A stretch of 64,000 nucleotides of DNA from Desulfotignum sp. (GTDB taxonomy: Bacteria > Desulfobacterota > Desulfobacteria > Desulfobacterales > Desulfobacteraceae), in the NCBI GenBank assembly GCA_018399285.1, contig JAGYOW010000006.1, forward strand, positions 37,535 through 101,534, in the 5' to 3' direction. Positions 21,335 to 31,935 of the stretch are shown one piece after another. The position numbers and the translations under genes are program-made. The notes beneath the pieces are model-generated. The model saw only the letters and a program-made list of their open reading frames with translations. It made no database searches and was not told the origin of the DNA. Positions within the stretch are counted from its first letter, which is position 1. Each line of letters begins with the position of its first letter.

Positions 21335-23375
21335 ATGATTCAATCGATTCTGATGATGGGGGGACTGGGAGTCGTCATCGGCACGGCCCTGGTGATCGCG
21401 TCCAAGGCATTTTATGTATATGAGGACCCCAAGGTCCTGGCTATTGATGATGTGCTGCCCGGTGCCAACTGCGGCGGCTGTGGCATGCCCGGGTGTACGG
21501 CCAATGCCCAGGCCATTGTGGCCGGAAAAGCCAGTGTCAACTCATGTGTGGCGGCCGGGGATGATGTGGCCCAGGCCATTGCCGCCATCATGGGGGTATC
21601 CGTGGCTGAAAAAGAACCGGAGTTTGCCGCCCCGGGATGTTATTACGGCAACAACAAGGCAGACCTTAATTATGCCTATCAGGAATCAGAGACTGCCGGG
21701 CCGCTGCCACATGCTTTTAGGGGATGAAAGTCTGCCATATCGGATGCCTGGGTTTGGGCACCTGTGTGACCGCCTGTATGTTCAACGCCCTTTCCATGGG
21801 ACCGGACGGACTGCCCGTGGTGGATCAGGAAAAATGCACGGGTGCGGGGCCTGTGAAAAAATCATCCCAAAAACATTATCAAGCTCACATCCGTGACAAG
21901 GCGCATCATTCGTGAATACACGATCCAGGACTGCACCACTCCCTGCCAACGGGCCTGTCCTTCCGGGCTTGATATCAGAAAATATATTGGGATTGATCCA
22001 GGAAAGTTATGCGGATCTCTGGCAGTGATCAAAGGAAAGAATGCCCGTTTCCCTCGGTCATTTTCCGGATCTGCCCGGCATTGTGCGAGTTTGACTGCCG
22101 GCGGCGCCAGGATGAAACCGTATCAACGATCTCAAACGGTTTTGTCTGCGATTATGAAGAAAAACAGTCACAACGGATTCAGCCCTATAAAGCCCCGGCC
22201 ACAGACAAGAACGTGGCTGTGATCGGCGGTGTGGAAGGATTGGCTGCCGCATCGTTCACGGCCCGTCTGGGACATGTGCGGCTACGGTTTTGAAAAACCG
22301 AAAGTGCTGGGGAGGCATTTTGCGCACCGCGATCGCAAGAGAGCGCCTGACCATGGATCTGCTGGACTGGGATATCCAGGGATTCAGGATCTGGGGTAAC
22401 CTTTAAAACCGGCGTATCGCAGGAACCGACATTACCATTCCCCAGCTGCTGGCAGGTGAAGGATTTGATGCCGTGTTCATTTACGTCGGCGGATGGGATC
22501 CCGCATGGCCCGAAACGAAGGAGATAACCCCACACCGCTGTTTCGGCGCCCATCTGTATCGATCTCTGGTGCGCAGCGGGCAAATGAGAACATCACCGTG
22601 GCCTGCGGCAAGCATGCCGTGATCACGGGAGGAAAATTTCTGGCAAAAGCCGTGACAACCCTGCTGGAAAAGGGGTTGAAACAGTGACAGTCGTGTCAGA
22701 AAACCGGAGATGATCCGGATGTGGATCCACAGCGAATCGCTGGATGCTGAAGCGGCCCGGAGGCCGTGACCGTGGTTTATAACACCGGTATCACAAAGGT
22801 AATGGGACAGGAAGAAAACCTGACCGGCGTGGAAGCGGTGGATCTTTCTTCCGGTGAAAAACGCGAAATTGCGGCAGATACATTGATCATCGGGGCCGGG
22901 CGGTTTCCCAGACTGGTGTTTGTGCCCGTGAAAAACGGATAGAAAATGGCGAAGATGATTGCCGGAGGTGCCTGGCATGGGAAGGGGCGTGAACTGCCGA
23001 AAAACCGGATGTCCCGCCCCAGATCGGTCTGTTGTCAAAACAGGATGTGATCTCCGAATACCCGTCCGCCGTCGCAGCCATCAATAGCGGCCGAAAAGCA
23101 ACAACTGCGGTTCATCATTTCACATGTATGGACTGGAATTTCAGGATCTGATCTGTTGATCACCCAACACAGCCGGATCAGGAATGTCCCACACAGATCC
23201 AGCGGTGGAAACCACACCAAAACCACCTGGGATGACCTGGCCCAGCCCATAGCCGCAGCCACGGTGATTTTCGAGGAAAATGCCCGCAAGGAAGCAAACC
23301 GCTGTCTCTAGTGCGGATTGATCTGTTATGAAAAACAAAAAAGTCTGACAAATGATCGCCCCGGCGGGTGTCAAA
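21335..23375 (+). pseudogene. RnfB-like Fe-S protein fused to FAD-dependent (GltD-like) oxidoreductase, frameshifted after ~21700
   Basis: LPGANCGGCGMPGCTANAQAIVAGKASVNSC; MKVCHIGCLGLGTCVTACMFNALSMG; VAVIGGVEGLAAA; C-terminal CLxCGLICYEK, in several frames. Confidence 0.75.
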
Positions 23376-23409
23376 TAAAGCATCCGCCGCCGGGCCGCCA
23401 GGAACAAAA

Positions 23410-23452
23410 AAAGGGGGCCGGCATCTGAATCAATCAGATGCCGGCCCCCTTT
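23410..23452. terminator. Strong bidirectional terminator hairpin
   Basis: AAAGGGGGCCGGCATCTGA-ATCAA-TCAGATGCCGGCCCCCTTT. Confidence 0.85.
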
Positions 23453-23488
23453 GTTATTCAGCGATGGTGTATGCTTTTAAGGTATGTA

Positions 23489-24409
23489 TCAGCTGAACGC
23501 TTTTTCCAGGTCCGGTACGATCTGTTTTTTCCGGCTCATGATGCCGGGCAGCCAGGCTTTCCCGTCTTTAGGGGCTACGCCGAACGCTTTTTCCACCACA
23601 GACTCGTCATCCGATGCCACCAGCAGTTCCGTGCCTTCCTTCATGATGTCGGTGAGCATCAAAAGAACGGAATGATGTCCTTTTTCCGCTTTCAAAGCTT
23701 TGATGTCTTTTTCCAGGTCTGCTTTGATGCCGTCCACAATGGACAGGTCCACCAGTTCCAGCTGGCCTACGCCTACGCCCTTACCGCTCATGTTGAAGTC
23801 TTTGTAATCCCGGAACACCAGCTCCCGGATGGGGGTGCCTTCCACTGCGGATTTGACCTTGAACATTTCAATGCCCAGGGCTTCCAGATCGGACTCACCG
23901 CAGATCTCGGCCAGTTCCGCGCACACGGCCTTGTCTTCATCCGTGCACGTGGCGGATTTGAAGATCACAGTGTCGGACAGAATGGCGCACAGCATGATGC
24001 CCGCAACATCCTTGGGAATTTCCACGCCCAGGTATTTGTACATGCGGGAGATGACGGTGCAGGTGCAGCCCACGGGCCAGATCCAGCATTCCAGGGGCTG
24101 GCCCGTGGTCACGTCCCCGAGCTTGTGATGGTCCACAATGCCTAAAATGTTGGCTTCTTTCAGGTCATCCGGGCTCTGGGCCAGGTCGGAATGATCCACC
24201 AGGTACACATCTTTGCCGGCATAGCTGGTCACCACGGCCGGGGCGGCCACGCCGAATTTGTCCAGAACGAATTTGGATTCCGGATTGAGTTCACCCTGAG
24301 CGGCCGGAGCAATATCCTCACCCAGTTTTTTCTTGAGATCCGCCAGTGCGATGGCAGCACAGACAGAATCTGTATCCGGGTTTTTGTGGCCAAATACCAA
24401 AGTTGTCAT
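23489..24409 (-). CDS. ppaC: Manganese-dependent inorganic pyrophosphatase
   Basis: MTTLVFGHKNPDTDSVCAAIAL...VDHHKLGD...; start at MTTLVFG. Confidence 0.95.
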   Translation of the reverse strand: MTTLVFGHKNPDTDSVCAAIALADLKKKLGEDIAPAAQGELNPESKFVLDKFGVAAPAVVTSYAGKDVYLVDHSDLAQSPDDLKEANILGIVDHHKLGDVTTGQPLECWIWPVGCTCTVISRMYKYLGVEIPKDVAGIMLCAILSDTVIFKSATCTDEDKAVCAELAEICGESDLEALGIEMFKVKSAVEGTPIRELVFRDYKDFNMSGKGVGVGQLELVDLSIVDGIKADLEKDIKALKAEKGHHSVLLMLTDIMKEGTELLVASDDESVVEKAFGVAPKDGKAWLPGIMSRKKQIVPDLEKAFS

Positions 24410-24656
24410 AAAACCTCCTAATTGATTAATGTCAAGTTTATACAAAAAGATGATGCGGTTGCTCACCCATCATCATACGGTTTCACAGTGATGGCTGTCC
24501 GTTGTCTGATGCAGTGAAATTGCAAAAAAAGCGGGCAGATCCATTTAAAATCAGAGTATCTTATAAAATTTATCGGCAATATAAACAAGGAAAATTTTAA
24601 AAATTCAGACCGGTTTGAACCGGTTGGTCCATGACCGGGTGCCTGGATTTTATTTT

Positions 24657-24686
24657 TAAAAACCCGGGACATGGGCCGGGTTTTTC
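24657..24686 (+). terminator. Terminator-like hairpin between divergent genes
   Basis: AAAAACCCGG-gacatggg-CCGGGTTTTT. Confidence 0.55.
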
Positions 24687-24747
24687 CCTTGTTTCTGTTC
24701 AAGCATTTTTTTCTGTGGTATAAGGCTTATTTTAAAACCCAATCAAG

Positions 24748-25071
24748 ATGAAGGATAATGACATGGCGATGCAGTTGACCGGGAGCCAGCGCAAATATCT
24801 GCGGGGTCTGGCCCATCATTTGAATCCCGGGGCGTTTGTGGGTGCCAGGGGAATGACCCCGGCGCTTTTGGCTGAGATTGAAACCGCCCTGGACGGGGCC
24901 GAGCTGATCAAGATCAAATTTGTGGATCATAAGGATAAAGCGGTTAAAGCCGGGCTGCTCGATGAGATTTCCCGGCAGACGGGCGCGGCGGTGGCAGGTA
25001 TGGTGGGGCATGTGGCCGTGCTGTACCGTCCTCACAAAAATGCGGAAAAAAGACGGATTCATCTGCCCTGA
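24748..25071 (+). CDS. yhbY: YhbY/CRM-domain RNA-binding protein
   Basis: LTGSQRKYLRGLAHHLNPGAFVGARGMTPALLAEIETALDGAELIKIKF. Confidence 0.93.
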   Translation: MKDNDMAMQLTGSQRKYLRGLAHHLNPGAFVGARGMTPALLAEIETALDGAELIKIKFVDHKDKAVKAGLLDEISRQTGAAVAGMVGHVAVLYRPHKNAEKRRIHLP

Positions 25072-25128
25072 ACGGGTTTTGTGCGGGTCAGAATTTAAAC
25101 GTAAACAATCAAGGGAATACCCAATTTT

Positions 25129-26199
25129 ATGAAAGTCGGTATTATCGGCCTGCCCCAGACAGGCAAGAAAACTTTGTTTCAGATTTTAACGGGAAATCCG
25201 GCACTGGATCCGGCAAAAGCAAATAAACCCGTGCCCGGGGCCGCAGATATCATGGATTCCCGGTTCAACACCCTGGTGGATATGTATCAACCCAAAAAAC
25301 AGGTCAGGGCCCGGCTGGATCTGGCGCTGCTGCCCAGACTGGAAGCCGAGACCATTGCCGGCGGCGAGATTTTCAGGGATATTGCGGACATGGATGCCAT
25401 CTGTCATGTGATCCGCGCGTTTGAAGATGATGCCGTGTATCATGCCCAAGGATCGGTGAATGCCTGGCGGGATTTTGAAAATGTGAATGCTGAACTGCTC
25501 ATGCATGATCAGATTTTTGCGGAAAAACGGATCCAGCGGCTGGCCGATGAGGTGAAAAAAATAAAAGATGAGGCCCGGCAGAAAGAACTGGATCTGATGC
25601 AGCGCATTCAGGCACACCTGGAGCAGGAAAATCCGTTGCGGTTGATGGCATTGTCCCCGGATGAGGACAAAATGATCCGCAGCTATCCGTTCATTACCCG
25701 GAAAAAAATGGTGATTGCCGTGAACGTGGCGGAAGAGGACCTGGGAAATCAGAATCTGCTGGCCCGGTTTGCCCCGGCCTGTCAGGCCCAGGCCATCGAG
25801 GTCATGCTGGTGTCCGCCAAAGTGGAAGCGGAAATCGCTTTGCTGGACACATCTGAAGAAAAACAGGAGTTTCTGGATGCGCTGGGTATTGAAGAAACCG
25901 CGCTTGAAATGCTCACCCGGCTGTGTCTGAGATCTTTGAACCTGATCTCTTTTTTTACCGTGGGCAAAGACGAGGTGCGTCAATGGCTGGTGCGCCAGGA
26001 AAGTAGCGCGCCCCGGGCGGCCGGGGTCATTCATTCGGATCTGGAAAGAGGATTCATCAGAGCGGAAGTGTTTTCCTATGATGATTTGATCGCTTTCGGG
26101 TCGGAAGCAGAGCTGAAAAAAGCCGGCCGGTTCTATGTGGAAGGAAAAACCTATCTGGTCAAGGACGGGGATATTTTAAACATCCGGTTTTCCGTATAG
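25129..26199 (+). CDS. YchF/DUF933-related P-loop protein
   Basis: MKVGIIGLPQTGKKTLFQILTG; C-terminal LISFFTVGKDEVRQWL...GFIRAEVFSYDDLIAFGSEAELKKAGRFYVEGKTYLVKDGDILNIRF. Confidence 0.88.
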   Translation: MKVGIIGLPQTGKKTLFQILTGNPALDPAKANKPVPGAADIMDSRFNTLVDMYQPKKQVRARLDLALLPRLEAETIAGGEIFRDIADMDAICHVIRAFEDDAVYHAQGSVNAWRDFENVNAELLMHDQIFAEKRIQRLADEVKKIKDEARQKELDLMQRIQAHLEQENPLRLMALSPDEDKMIRSYPFITRKKMVIAVNVAEEDLGNQNLLARFAPACQAQAIEVMLVSAKVEAEIALLDTSEEKQEFLDALGIEETALEMLTRLCLRSLNLISFFTVGKDEVRQWLVRQESSAPRAAGVIHSDLERGFIRAEVFSYDDLIAFGSEAELKKAGRFYVEGKTYLVKDGDILNIRFSV

Positions 26200-26220
26200 C
26201 CGGTGTCTTGTTTTTATCGA

Positions 26221-26254
26221 TAAAAGGCGGGTTCCGATCAGACCCCGCCTTTTA
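26221..26254. terminator. Bidirectional terminator
   Basis: TAAAAGGCGGG...CCCGCCTTTTA between convergent genes. Confidence 0.8.
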
Positions 26255-26263
26255 TGACATCTG

Positions 26264-26671
26264 TTATTCCGGTGCGTTGGCGTGGGCTTCGGTGAGCCGC
26301 TGTTTCAGATACGCCATGTCGTCCGGATCGTATTCATCCAGATCAAAACAATACCCGTCTTCTCCTAAAAGTCCCTCGGGAATCAGGTCCCCTTTTTCAT
26401 CCGGGTCCGTGATCATCTCTCCGTAAAAGCACACAGAGAGCCACCGGTTGTCCGGATCATCATCAATAACATCCACCATGGCGTATAACTGGCGTTTTTT
26501 CTGAAGGTCATGTTTCGGGCGCACGGAATAACTGACCGTGGGCCGGGCCACGAATTCCAGCCCGGTTCTGTCCAGGGTCTTCAAGTGGGCCAGCAGTTCT
26601 TCAAACGCCTGTTTGATCCGGGTATCGTTGTCTTTCCATGCTGAAATGAATGGGTTCAGTTCTGTTGTCAT
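26264..26671 (-). CDS. Conserved hypothetical protein
   Basis: 135 aa intact ORF overlapping moaB in operon; no family recognised. Confidence 0.7.
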   Translation of the reverse strand: MTTELNPFISAWKDNDTRIKQAFEELLAHLKTLDRTGLEFVARPTVSYSVRPKHDLQKKRQLYAMVDVIDDDPDNRWLSVCFYGEMITDPDEKGDLIPEGLLGEDGYCFDLDEYDPDDMAYLKQRLTEAHANAPE

Positions 26672-26673
26672 GA

Positions 26674-27177
26674 TTATTCCCTCATATGTTTGAGCAGGTG
26701 TCCGATTTCCGGAAAAATCAATGCGTTGCAGGCCAGTTTGCAGGCTTTAAGGCTGCCCGGGATGCAGAACACCAGGATATTTTTGATAATACCGGCCGTG
26801 GCCCTGGAACCGATGGCGGCCGCATCGATTTCTTCAAAAGAGAGCTGGGCAAACACGGGGCCGAATGCGGTGAGCGTTTTTTCGAAAAACGGCTGTACCG
26901 CTTCAATGGTCACATCTTTGGGGCTGATGCCCGTGCCGCCGGTCATGATCACGGCATGGGGGGTTATTTTTTCCACCACATGGGTCAACAGATTCTGGAT
27001 GTCGGCAATATCATCTTTGACCACCTGGTGAATCACCACCTCATGTCCTTCTTTCTGGGCCTGTTTTTTGATCCAGGCCCCGCTTTTATCATCTGCCAGC
27101 TTCCTTGTGGTGGATATGCTGATCACCGCTATCCGGATATGCTGGACCGCTTTTTTCCTGTGTTCTTCAGTGCTCAT
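26674..27177 (-). CDS. moaB: Molybdenum cofactor biosynthesis protein MoaB/MogA
   Basis: IRIAVISISTTRKLADDKSG...IMTGGTGISPKDVTIEAV. Confidence 0.93.
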   Translation of the reverse strand: MSTEEHRKKAVQHIRIAVISISTTRKLADDKSGAWIKKQAQKEGHEVVIHQVVKDDIADIQNLLTHVVEKITPHAVIMTGGTGISPKDVTIEAVQPFFEKTLTAFGPVFAQLSFEEIDAAAIGSRATAGIIKNILVFCIPGSLKACKLACNALIFPEIGHLLKHMRE

Positions 27178-27713
27178 GAATTGATTTCCCTGAATACCAG
27201 ATCCTGATCATCATGTTCGGACACATGCACCTGGATGGTATCCTGGTGACCCGTGTCCATAAAAATGCCTTTGTAATCCGCCTGAATGGGCAGCTCCCGA
27301 TGGCCTCTGTCCACAAGGATGGCCAGTTCGATGCGGGCAGGGCGGCCGAAATCCATGAGCGCTTCCATGGCGGCTCTGATGGTTCTGCCGGTGTACAGCA
27401 CATCATCCACTAAAACGATATTGGTGTCGTTCACGCTGAACGGAATATCAGACGGCCTGACAACGGGCTGATGACTGATTTTTGTCCAGTCATCCCGGTA
27501 CATGTTGATATCCATGCTGCCCACGGGCAGGGTCACATTCTCAATTTTCCGGATCTGGTCTGCCAGGCGGTGGGCCAGAAAATCTCCCCGGGTCTGAATC
27601 CCCACCAGGGCCAGATTGTCGGCACCCTGGTGTTTTTCAATGATTTCGTGGGCGATTCGGGAAAGAATGCGTTTGAAATCCGAAGCATTGAGAATGGGTC
27701 GCGTCTGTTTCAT
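27174..27713 (-). CDS. pyrR: PyrR bifunctional pyr regulator / uracil phosphoribosyltransferase
   Basis: LVGIQTRGDFLAHRLADQI...; PRPP motif VLVDDVLYTGRTIRAAMEAL. Confidence 0.93.
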   Translation of the reverse strand: MKQTRPILNASDFKRILSRIAHEIIEKHQGADNLALVGIQTRGDFLAHRLADQIRKIENVTLPVGSMDINMYRDDWTKISHQPVVRPSDIPFSVNDTNIVLVDDVLYTGRTIRAAMEALMDFGRPARIELAILVDRGHRELPIQADYKGIFMDTGHQDTIQVHVSEHDDQDLVFREINS

Positions 27714-27826
27714 AACCTGCCTTTCATTTACAAAGGGGTTTATACCAAAAAAAAATGTACCACCTTTTCCACCCGGGAGCAATACCTTGATTTTCAGGGG
27801 AAGTCAGATATAATGCATCCGCATGG

Positions 27827-28453
27827 ATGAGCATTGACAAAGGATGGATGCCAATGGAGCTGGACTGCACAGGGGTGATTCTGGCCGGCGGGAAAAACAG
27901 CCGGCTTCCGGGGAAAAAAAAGACCTTTCACCGGATTGGAGACACAAGCATACTGGAAAGACTGTGTGCGCTTTTTTCAAAACTGTTCAAGGAAACCATC
28001 ATCGTGGTGAATGAGCCTGAAGCGTTCATGGGTCTGGACATGATGGTGGCAACCGACATCATCCCGGCCCGTTGTGTGCTGGCAGGGCTGCATGCCGGAC
28101 TGTTTTATACGTCCTACCCGTATGCGTATGTGACTGCCTGTGATATTCCTTTTGCCAGTGAGGCCGTGATCCGGCATCTGGTGGACCGGGTCAGACCCGG
28201 AGATCATGTGGTCATCCCCCGGACGGATGACGGGCTGGAGCCTTTGTCCGCCGTGTATTCCAAAGAGTGCATTCCGTTGATCGAAGACAGTTTGAAAAAC
28301 AATATATTCATGATTAAAAAATTTTATAAGAAAAAGCATGTCCGGGAGGTGCCCATGTCCGTGTTGAAACGCCTGGACCCGGACATGGGATTTATTTTTA
28401 ATGTGAACACGCCGTCTGATCTGGAAAAAGCCAGACAGATGGCCACAAAATAG
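27827..28453 (+). CDS. mobA: Molybdenum cofactor guanylyltransferase (MobA-like)
   Basis: GVILAGGKNSRLPGKKKTFHRIGDTSILERL; VTACDIPFAS. Confidence 0.88.
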   Translation: MSIDKGWMPMELDCTGVILAGGKNSRLPGKKKTFHRIGDTSILERLCALFSKLFKETIIVVNEPEAFMGLDMMVATDIIPARCVLAGLHAGLFYTSYPYAYVTACDIPFASEAVIRHLVDRVRPGDHVVIPRTDDGLEPLSAVYSKECIPLIEDSLKNNIFMIKKFYKKKHVREVPMSVLKRLDPDMGFIFNVNTPSDLEKARQMATK

Positions 28454-28456
28454 GGA

Positions 28457-28520
28457 GGGGTCAGGCCTGCGTTATTGTCGTTATTGAAACCAATAACGAC
28501 AATAACGCAGGCCTGACCCC
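28457..28520. repeat. Perfect 30-bp inverted repeat (4-nt loop), REP/MITE-like palindrome
   Basis: GGGGTCAGGCCTGCGTTATTGTCGTTATTG-aaac-CAATAACGACAATAACGCAGGCCTGACCCC. Confidence 0.9.
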
Positions 28521-28544
28521 GTGCCTCCTTGAAAGGAAAGATGG

Positions 28545-28957
28545 ATGGTGGAAAAGGATAGAAAAGACAGTCCCGTGACCCTGGCGCAGATGGTGGCAGA
28601 TATCAAGGCCCATCCGGAGTTTTCAAAGCCGGAATGATTCTGGCCCATAACGGGGTGGTGCGGGAAACCGCCAGAGACGGCCGGGCCGTGACCGGGCTTG
28701 AGATTGAAGTGGATCATGCCCGGCTCGAACAGATTCTGACAAAGGAGCGGGCCCGTCCCGGCATCCTGGATATCCGGGTGTACATTCGGGAAAACAAACT
28801 TCTCAAAGTGGGGATGATGTGATGTTTCTGGTGGTGGCCGGCAATATCCGGAAAATGTGATCGCCGCGCTGACCGACACCCTCAATCAGATCAAGGCGGA
28901 TGTGTTGACCCGGAAACCCAATTTTTTCAACAATAAACCTGCCCCGAAGGACTATTT
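28545..28957 (+). pseudogene. moaE: Molybdenum cofactor biosynthesis protein MoaE, frameshifted
   Basis: TLAQMVADIKAHPEF/KAGMILAHNGVVRETARDGRAVTGLEIEVDHARLE.../VAGNIRENVIAALTDTLNQIKADV. Confidence 0.7.
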
Positions 28958-29458
28958 ATGAATGAATTTACCCACCTGGATAATCAGGGCCATGTGCGCA
29001 TGGTGGATGTAGGGCACAAGGATCAGACACTGAGAACCGCTGTGGCGGAAGGGATCGTTGCCATGCACCCGGACACACTGGCCCGGATCATGGATGAAAA
29101 AAGTGAAAAAAAGGCAATGTCCTGAAACCGCCCGCATTGCCGGGGTTATGGCTGCCAAAAGCCGCGGATCTCATCCCCATGTGTCACCCGCTGAACATCA
29201 CCCATGCAGGCATTGATTTTTTCGAACCCGGATACGCACAGTATCAGGATTCAGGCCACCGTGTCTCTGACCGGCCGGACCGAGGTGGAGATGGAGGCAT
29301 TGACCGCGGTTTCCGTGGCCGGACTCACCATTTATGACATGTGCAAGTCCTATGATAAAGGCATGGTGATATCAACGGTACGCCTGATTTCCAAATCGGG
29401 GAAAAAGCGGCACCTGGCAGGCAAAGGATGTCCCGGAAAACAGAAGCCTTCGGTGTGA
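28958..29458 (+). pseudogene. moaC: Cyclic pyranopterin monophosphate synthase MoaC, frameshifted
   Basis: [29 protein letters not shown] / [19 protein letters not shown] / [44 protein letters not shown] in different frames. Confidence 0.85.
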
Positions 29459-29462
29459 CAGG

Positions 29463-30640
29463 ATGTTGGTCACCCTGGAGAACCTGGGGTTTCTGGGGGC
29501 CGGCTTTGTTCTGGGGTGGTGGGGTGCGCCCTTCTGGTCCGCATCACCGGGGCCATGGCCGCCACTCCGGATGAAACAGGTGTCGGACCAGGCGTTGTAC
29601 CAGCATGCCAACCGGTTCATGAAATGGCGGACCGCTATTTCAAAGGTTATGTCCGGGAAGCGAAAAAAGATTTCTCCACCCAGGGGCAGGCCCTCCGTCA
29701 GACCATGGATCCGGTGCGCCAGGCCCTGGACCAGTATGAAACAAGACTCCGGGCCATGGAAGCAGCCAGAGAACGGACCAATGGGGCTGTTTTTGAACAG
29801 CTGGCCCAGATGGGACGGGTCCAGCATCAGCTGCACCTGGAAACCGGGAACCTGGTCAAGGCCCTGCGTCTGCCCCATGTCCGGGGCCGATGGGGGGAGA
29901 TCACCCTGAGAAAAGTGGCGGAGCTGGCCGGCATGGCCCGGTATTGTGATTTTCAGGAGCAGCCGGTCAAAGGTGCGGGAAAAGGGGCGTTGCGGCCGGA
30001 CATGGTGGTGACCCTGCCGTCGAACCGCCGGATCGTGGTGGATGCCAAAGTGCCGCTCATGGCGTATCTGGATGCGCTGGAGGCGGACAATGAAGAGGAA
30101 AAGCAGGCCCGCATGGCCGATCATGCCCGCCAGGTGGCGGCCCATATCAATCAGCTGGCATCCAAAAATTATGCGGCTGCATTTTCCCCGTCCCCGGAAT
30201 TTGTGGTGCTGTTTATTCCAGGAGAAAACTTTTTTTCCGCGGCTTTAAGTCAGCAACCCACCCTTATCGAACAGGGGGTGGAAAAAGGCGTGATCCTGGC
30301 CACCCCCACCACATTGATCGCTTTATTGAAATCCGTGGCCTATGCCTGGCAGCAGAAAGAAGGCATTGAAAATGCCGAAAAGATCCGTACGGCCGGAATG
30401 ACGCTGTACCGTCGCCTGTGTGCCATGGCAGAAAGCATGAACCGCCTGGGAAAAGATATTGACACCTGTGCGGCAAGCTTCAACCGGGCCGTGAACGTCA
30501 TGGAAAAAAAGGTCATGCCCCCGGCCCGGGAACTGGAATGCCTGGGGGTGGCTTCCCGGAAAATGCCGGATATCACATCCATTGACCCGCCGGATACAGG
30601 GACACGTGTGTTCAAAGAAAGGTCTGATCGTGAAGAATAA
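29463..30640 (+). CDS. rmuC: DNA recombination protein RmuC (apparent frameshift near N-terminus)
   Basis: RGRWGEITLRKVAELAGMARYCDFQEQ...MVVTLPSNRRIVVDAKVPL; N-terminal TM in a different frame. Confidence 0.88.
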
Positions 30641-30641
30641 A

Positions 30642-31919
30642 ATGCGGAACCAATCCGGTTCAATCCGAAAAAAGTGCCGGAAGCCGGGAAAAATCATTTT
30701 GGCTGCCTTGCTGATAACCCTGGCCGGATGCGGGGTATTGACAGACAAAGAACAGGTCGAGGTCCGAAAACAGAGCCTGGAAAAGCTGACACAAGCCCGG
30801 TACCCTGATTTTTTTGACAGCCTTGATTTTTCAGGATTTCAAACGGCGTTGAACCAGAGCCTGGTTTATTACAACCGATTGCCGGGTGACCGAATCATTG
30901 AGTTCGGCCCGGATCAGTACACGGTCAGGCATATGACGGAATCTTTGAAAACCCTTCAGGCGTTTCTGGAGACCCGTCCGCCGGCAACGGCTGTGAACCG
31001 GTTCATCCGGGACCGGTTTCATGTCTATGCCAGTTCAGCCAATGACAATGGCCAGGTATTGTTTACCGGATATTTCGAGCCAACCTACAGCGGCAGCCTG
31101 TATCCGGATGAACGGTTTCAATATCCGCTGTATCCGGTTCCCCAAAACCTGGTGGAAATTGATCTGGCAAATTTTTCCGACCGGTATCAGGGACATGACC
31201 GGCTCAGAGGACGGGTCAAAGGAAATCAGGTGGTGCCGTATTTTTCCAGAAAAGAGATCAACCAGATGACGGATTTTCATTTACAGGCCCCACCCGTGGC
31301 CTGGCTGGAAAACCGGGTGGACCGGTTTTTTCTGGAGATTCAGGGATCCGGCCGGATCCAGACCCCGGAAAACGGGATCGTGCGGATCCGGTATGCCGGT
31401 ACCAACGGCAATGCGTACCGTTCCATCGGCCGGTACCTGATCGACAAACAGGAAATTGAAAAAGAACAGATGTCCATGCAGGCCATCCGGCAATGGCTGG
31501 AAGCCAACCCCCATCGCGTGGAGGAGGTACTCAGTTACAATGACAGTTTTGTTTTTTTCAATATCGCATCCGGAGGCCCTTTCGGCAATATCAATGTGAC
31601 ACTGACCCCGTTGCGGGCCATGGCCACGGATTATCGGATATTCCCCAAAGGCGCGCTTTGCTTTATTGAAATCCGGTTGCCGGGGGAGGGTTCCAGCGGA
31701 TTGACGGAAGCTTCGGATGGGGAAAATCCGGAATCATGGCCGCCTGTTTCCCTGTTTGTCATGAATCAGGATACCGGGGGGGCAATCCGGGGACCGGCCC
31801 GGGCCGATCTGTTTTGCGGCAGTGATGAATATGCCCGGTTCACGGCCGGTCATATGAATGTGAGAGGGAACATGTATTTTCTGGTGATGAAAGAACGGAC
31901 TGAAAAAGAAACCCAATAA
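30642..31919 (+). CDS. mltA: MltA-like murein transglycosylase lipoprotein
   Basis: lipobox LLITLAGCG; VLFTGYFEPTYSGSL; FFLEIQGSGRIQTPENGIVRIRYAGTNGNAYRSIGRYLI. Confidence 0.92.
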   Translation: MRNQSGSIRKKCRKPGKIILAALLITLAGCGVLTDKEQVEVRKQSLEKLTQARYPDFFDSLDFSGFQTALNQSLVYYNRLPGDRIIEFGPDQYTVRHMTESLKTLQAFLETRPPATAVNRFIRDRFHVYASSANDNGQVLFTGYFEPTYSGSLYPDERFQYPLYPVPQNLVEIDLANFSDRYQGHDRLRGRVKGNQVVPYFSRKEINQMTDFHLQAPPVAWLENRVDRFFLEIQGSGRIQTPENGIVRIRYAGTNGNAYRSIGRYLIDKQEIEKEQMSMQAIRQWLEANPHRVEEVLSYNDSFVFFNIASGGPFGNINVTLTPLRAMATDYRIFPKGALCFIEIRLPGEGSSGLTEASDGENPESWPPVSLFVMNQDTGGAIRGPARADLFCGSDEYARFTAGHMNVRGNMYFLVMKERTEKETQ

Positions 31920-31935
31920 CTCCCTGCCCGAACGC

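Noticed and set aside
23309-23311. In-frame TAG in CL*CGLICYEK, possible pyrrolysine
   Set aside because: Gene is broken by many frameshifts nearby and a single base change is more likely; no Pyl machinery seen.
23438-24145. 235-aa plus-strand ORF opposite ppaC
   Set aside because: Antisense shadow of a highly conserved intact gene; His/Phe-rich translation typical of spurious ORF.
25186-26034. 282-aa minus ORF opposite YchF-like gene
   Set aside because: Antisense shadow; no recognisable motif.
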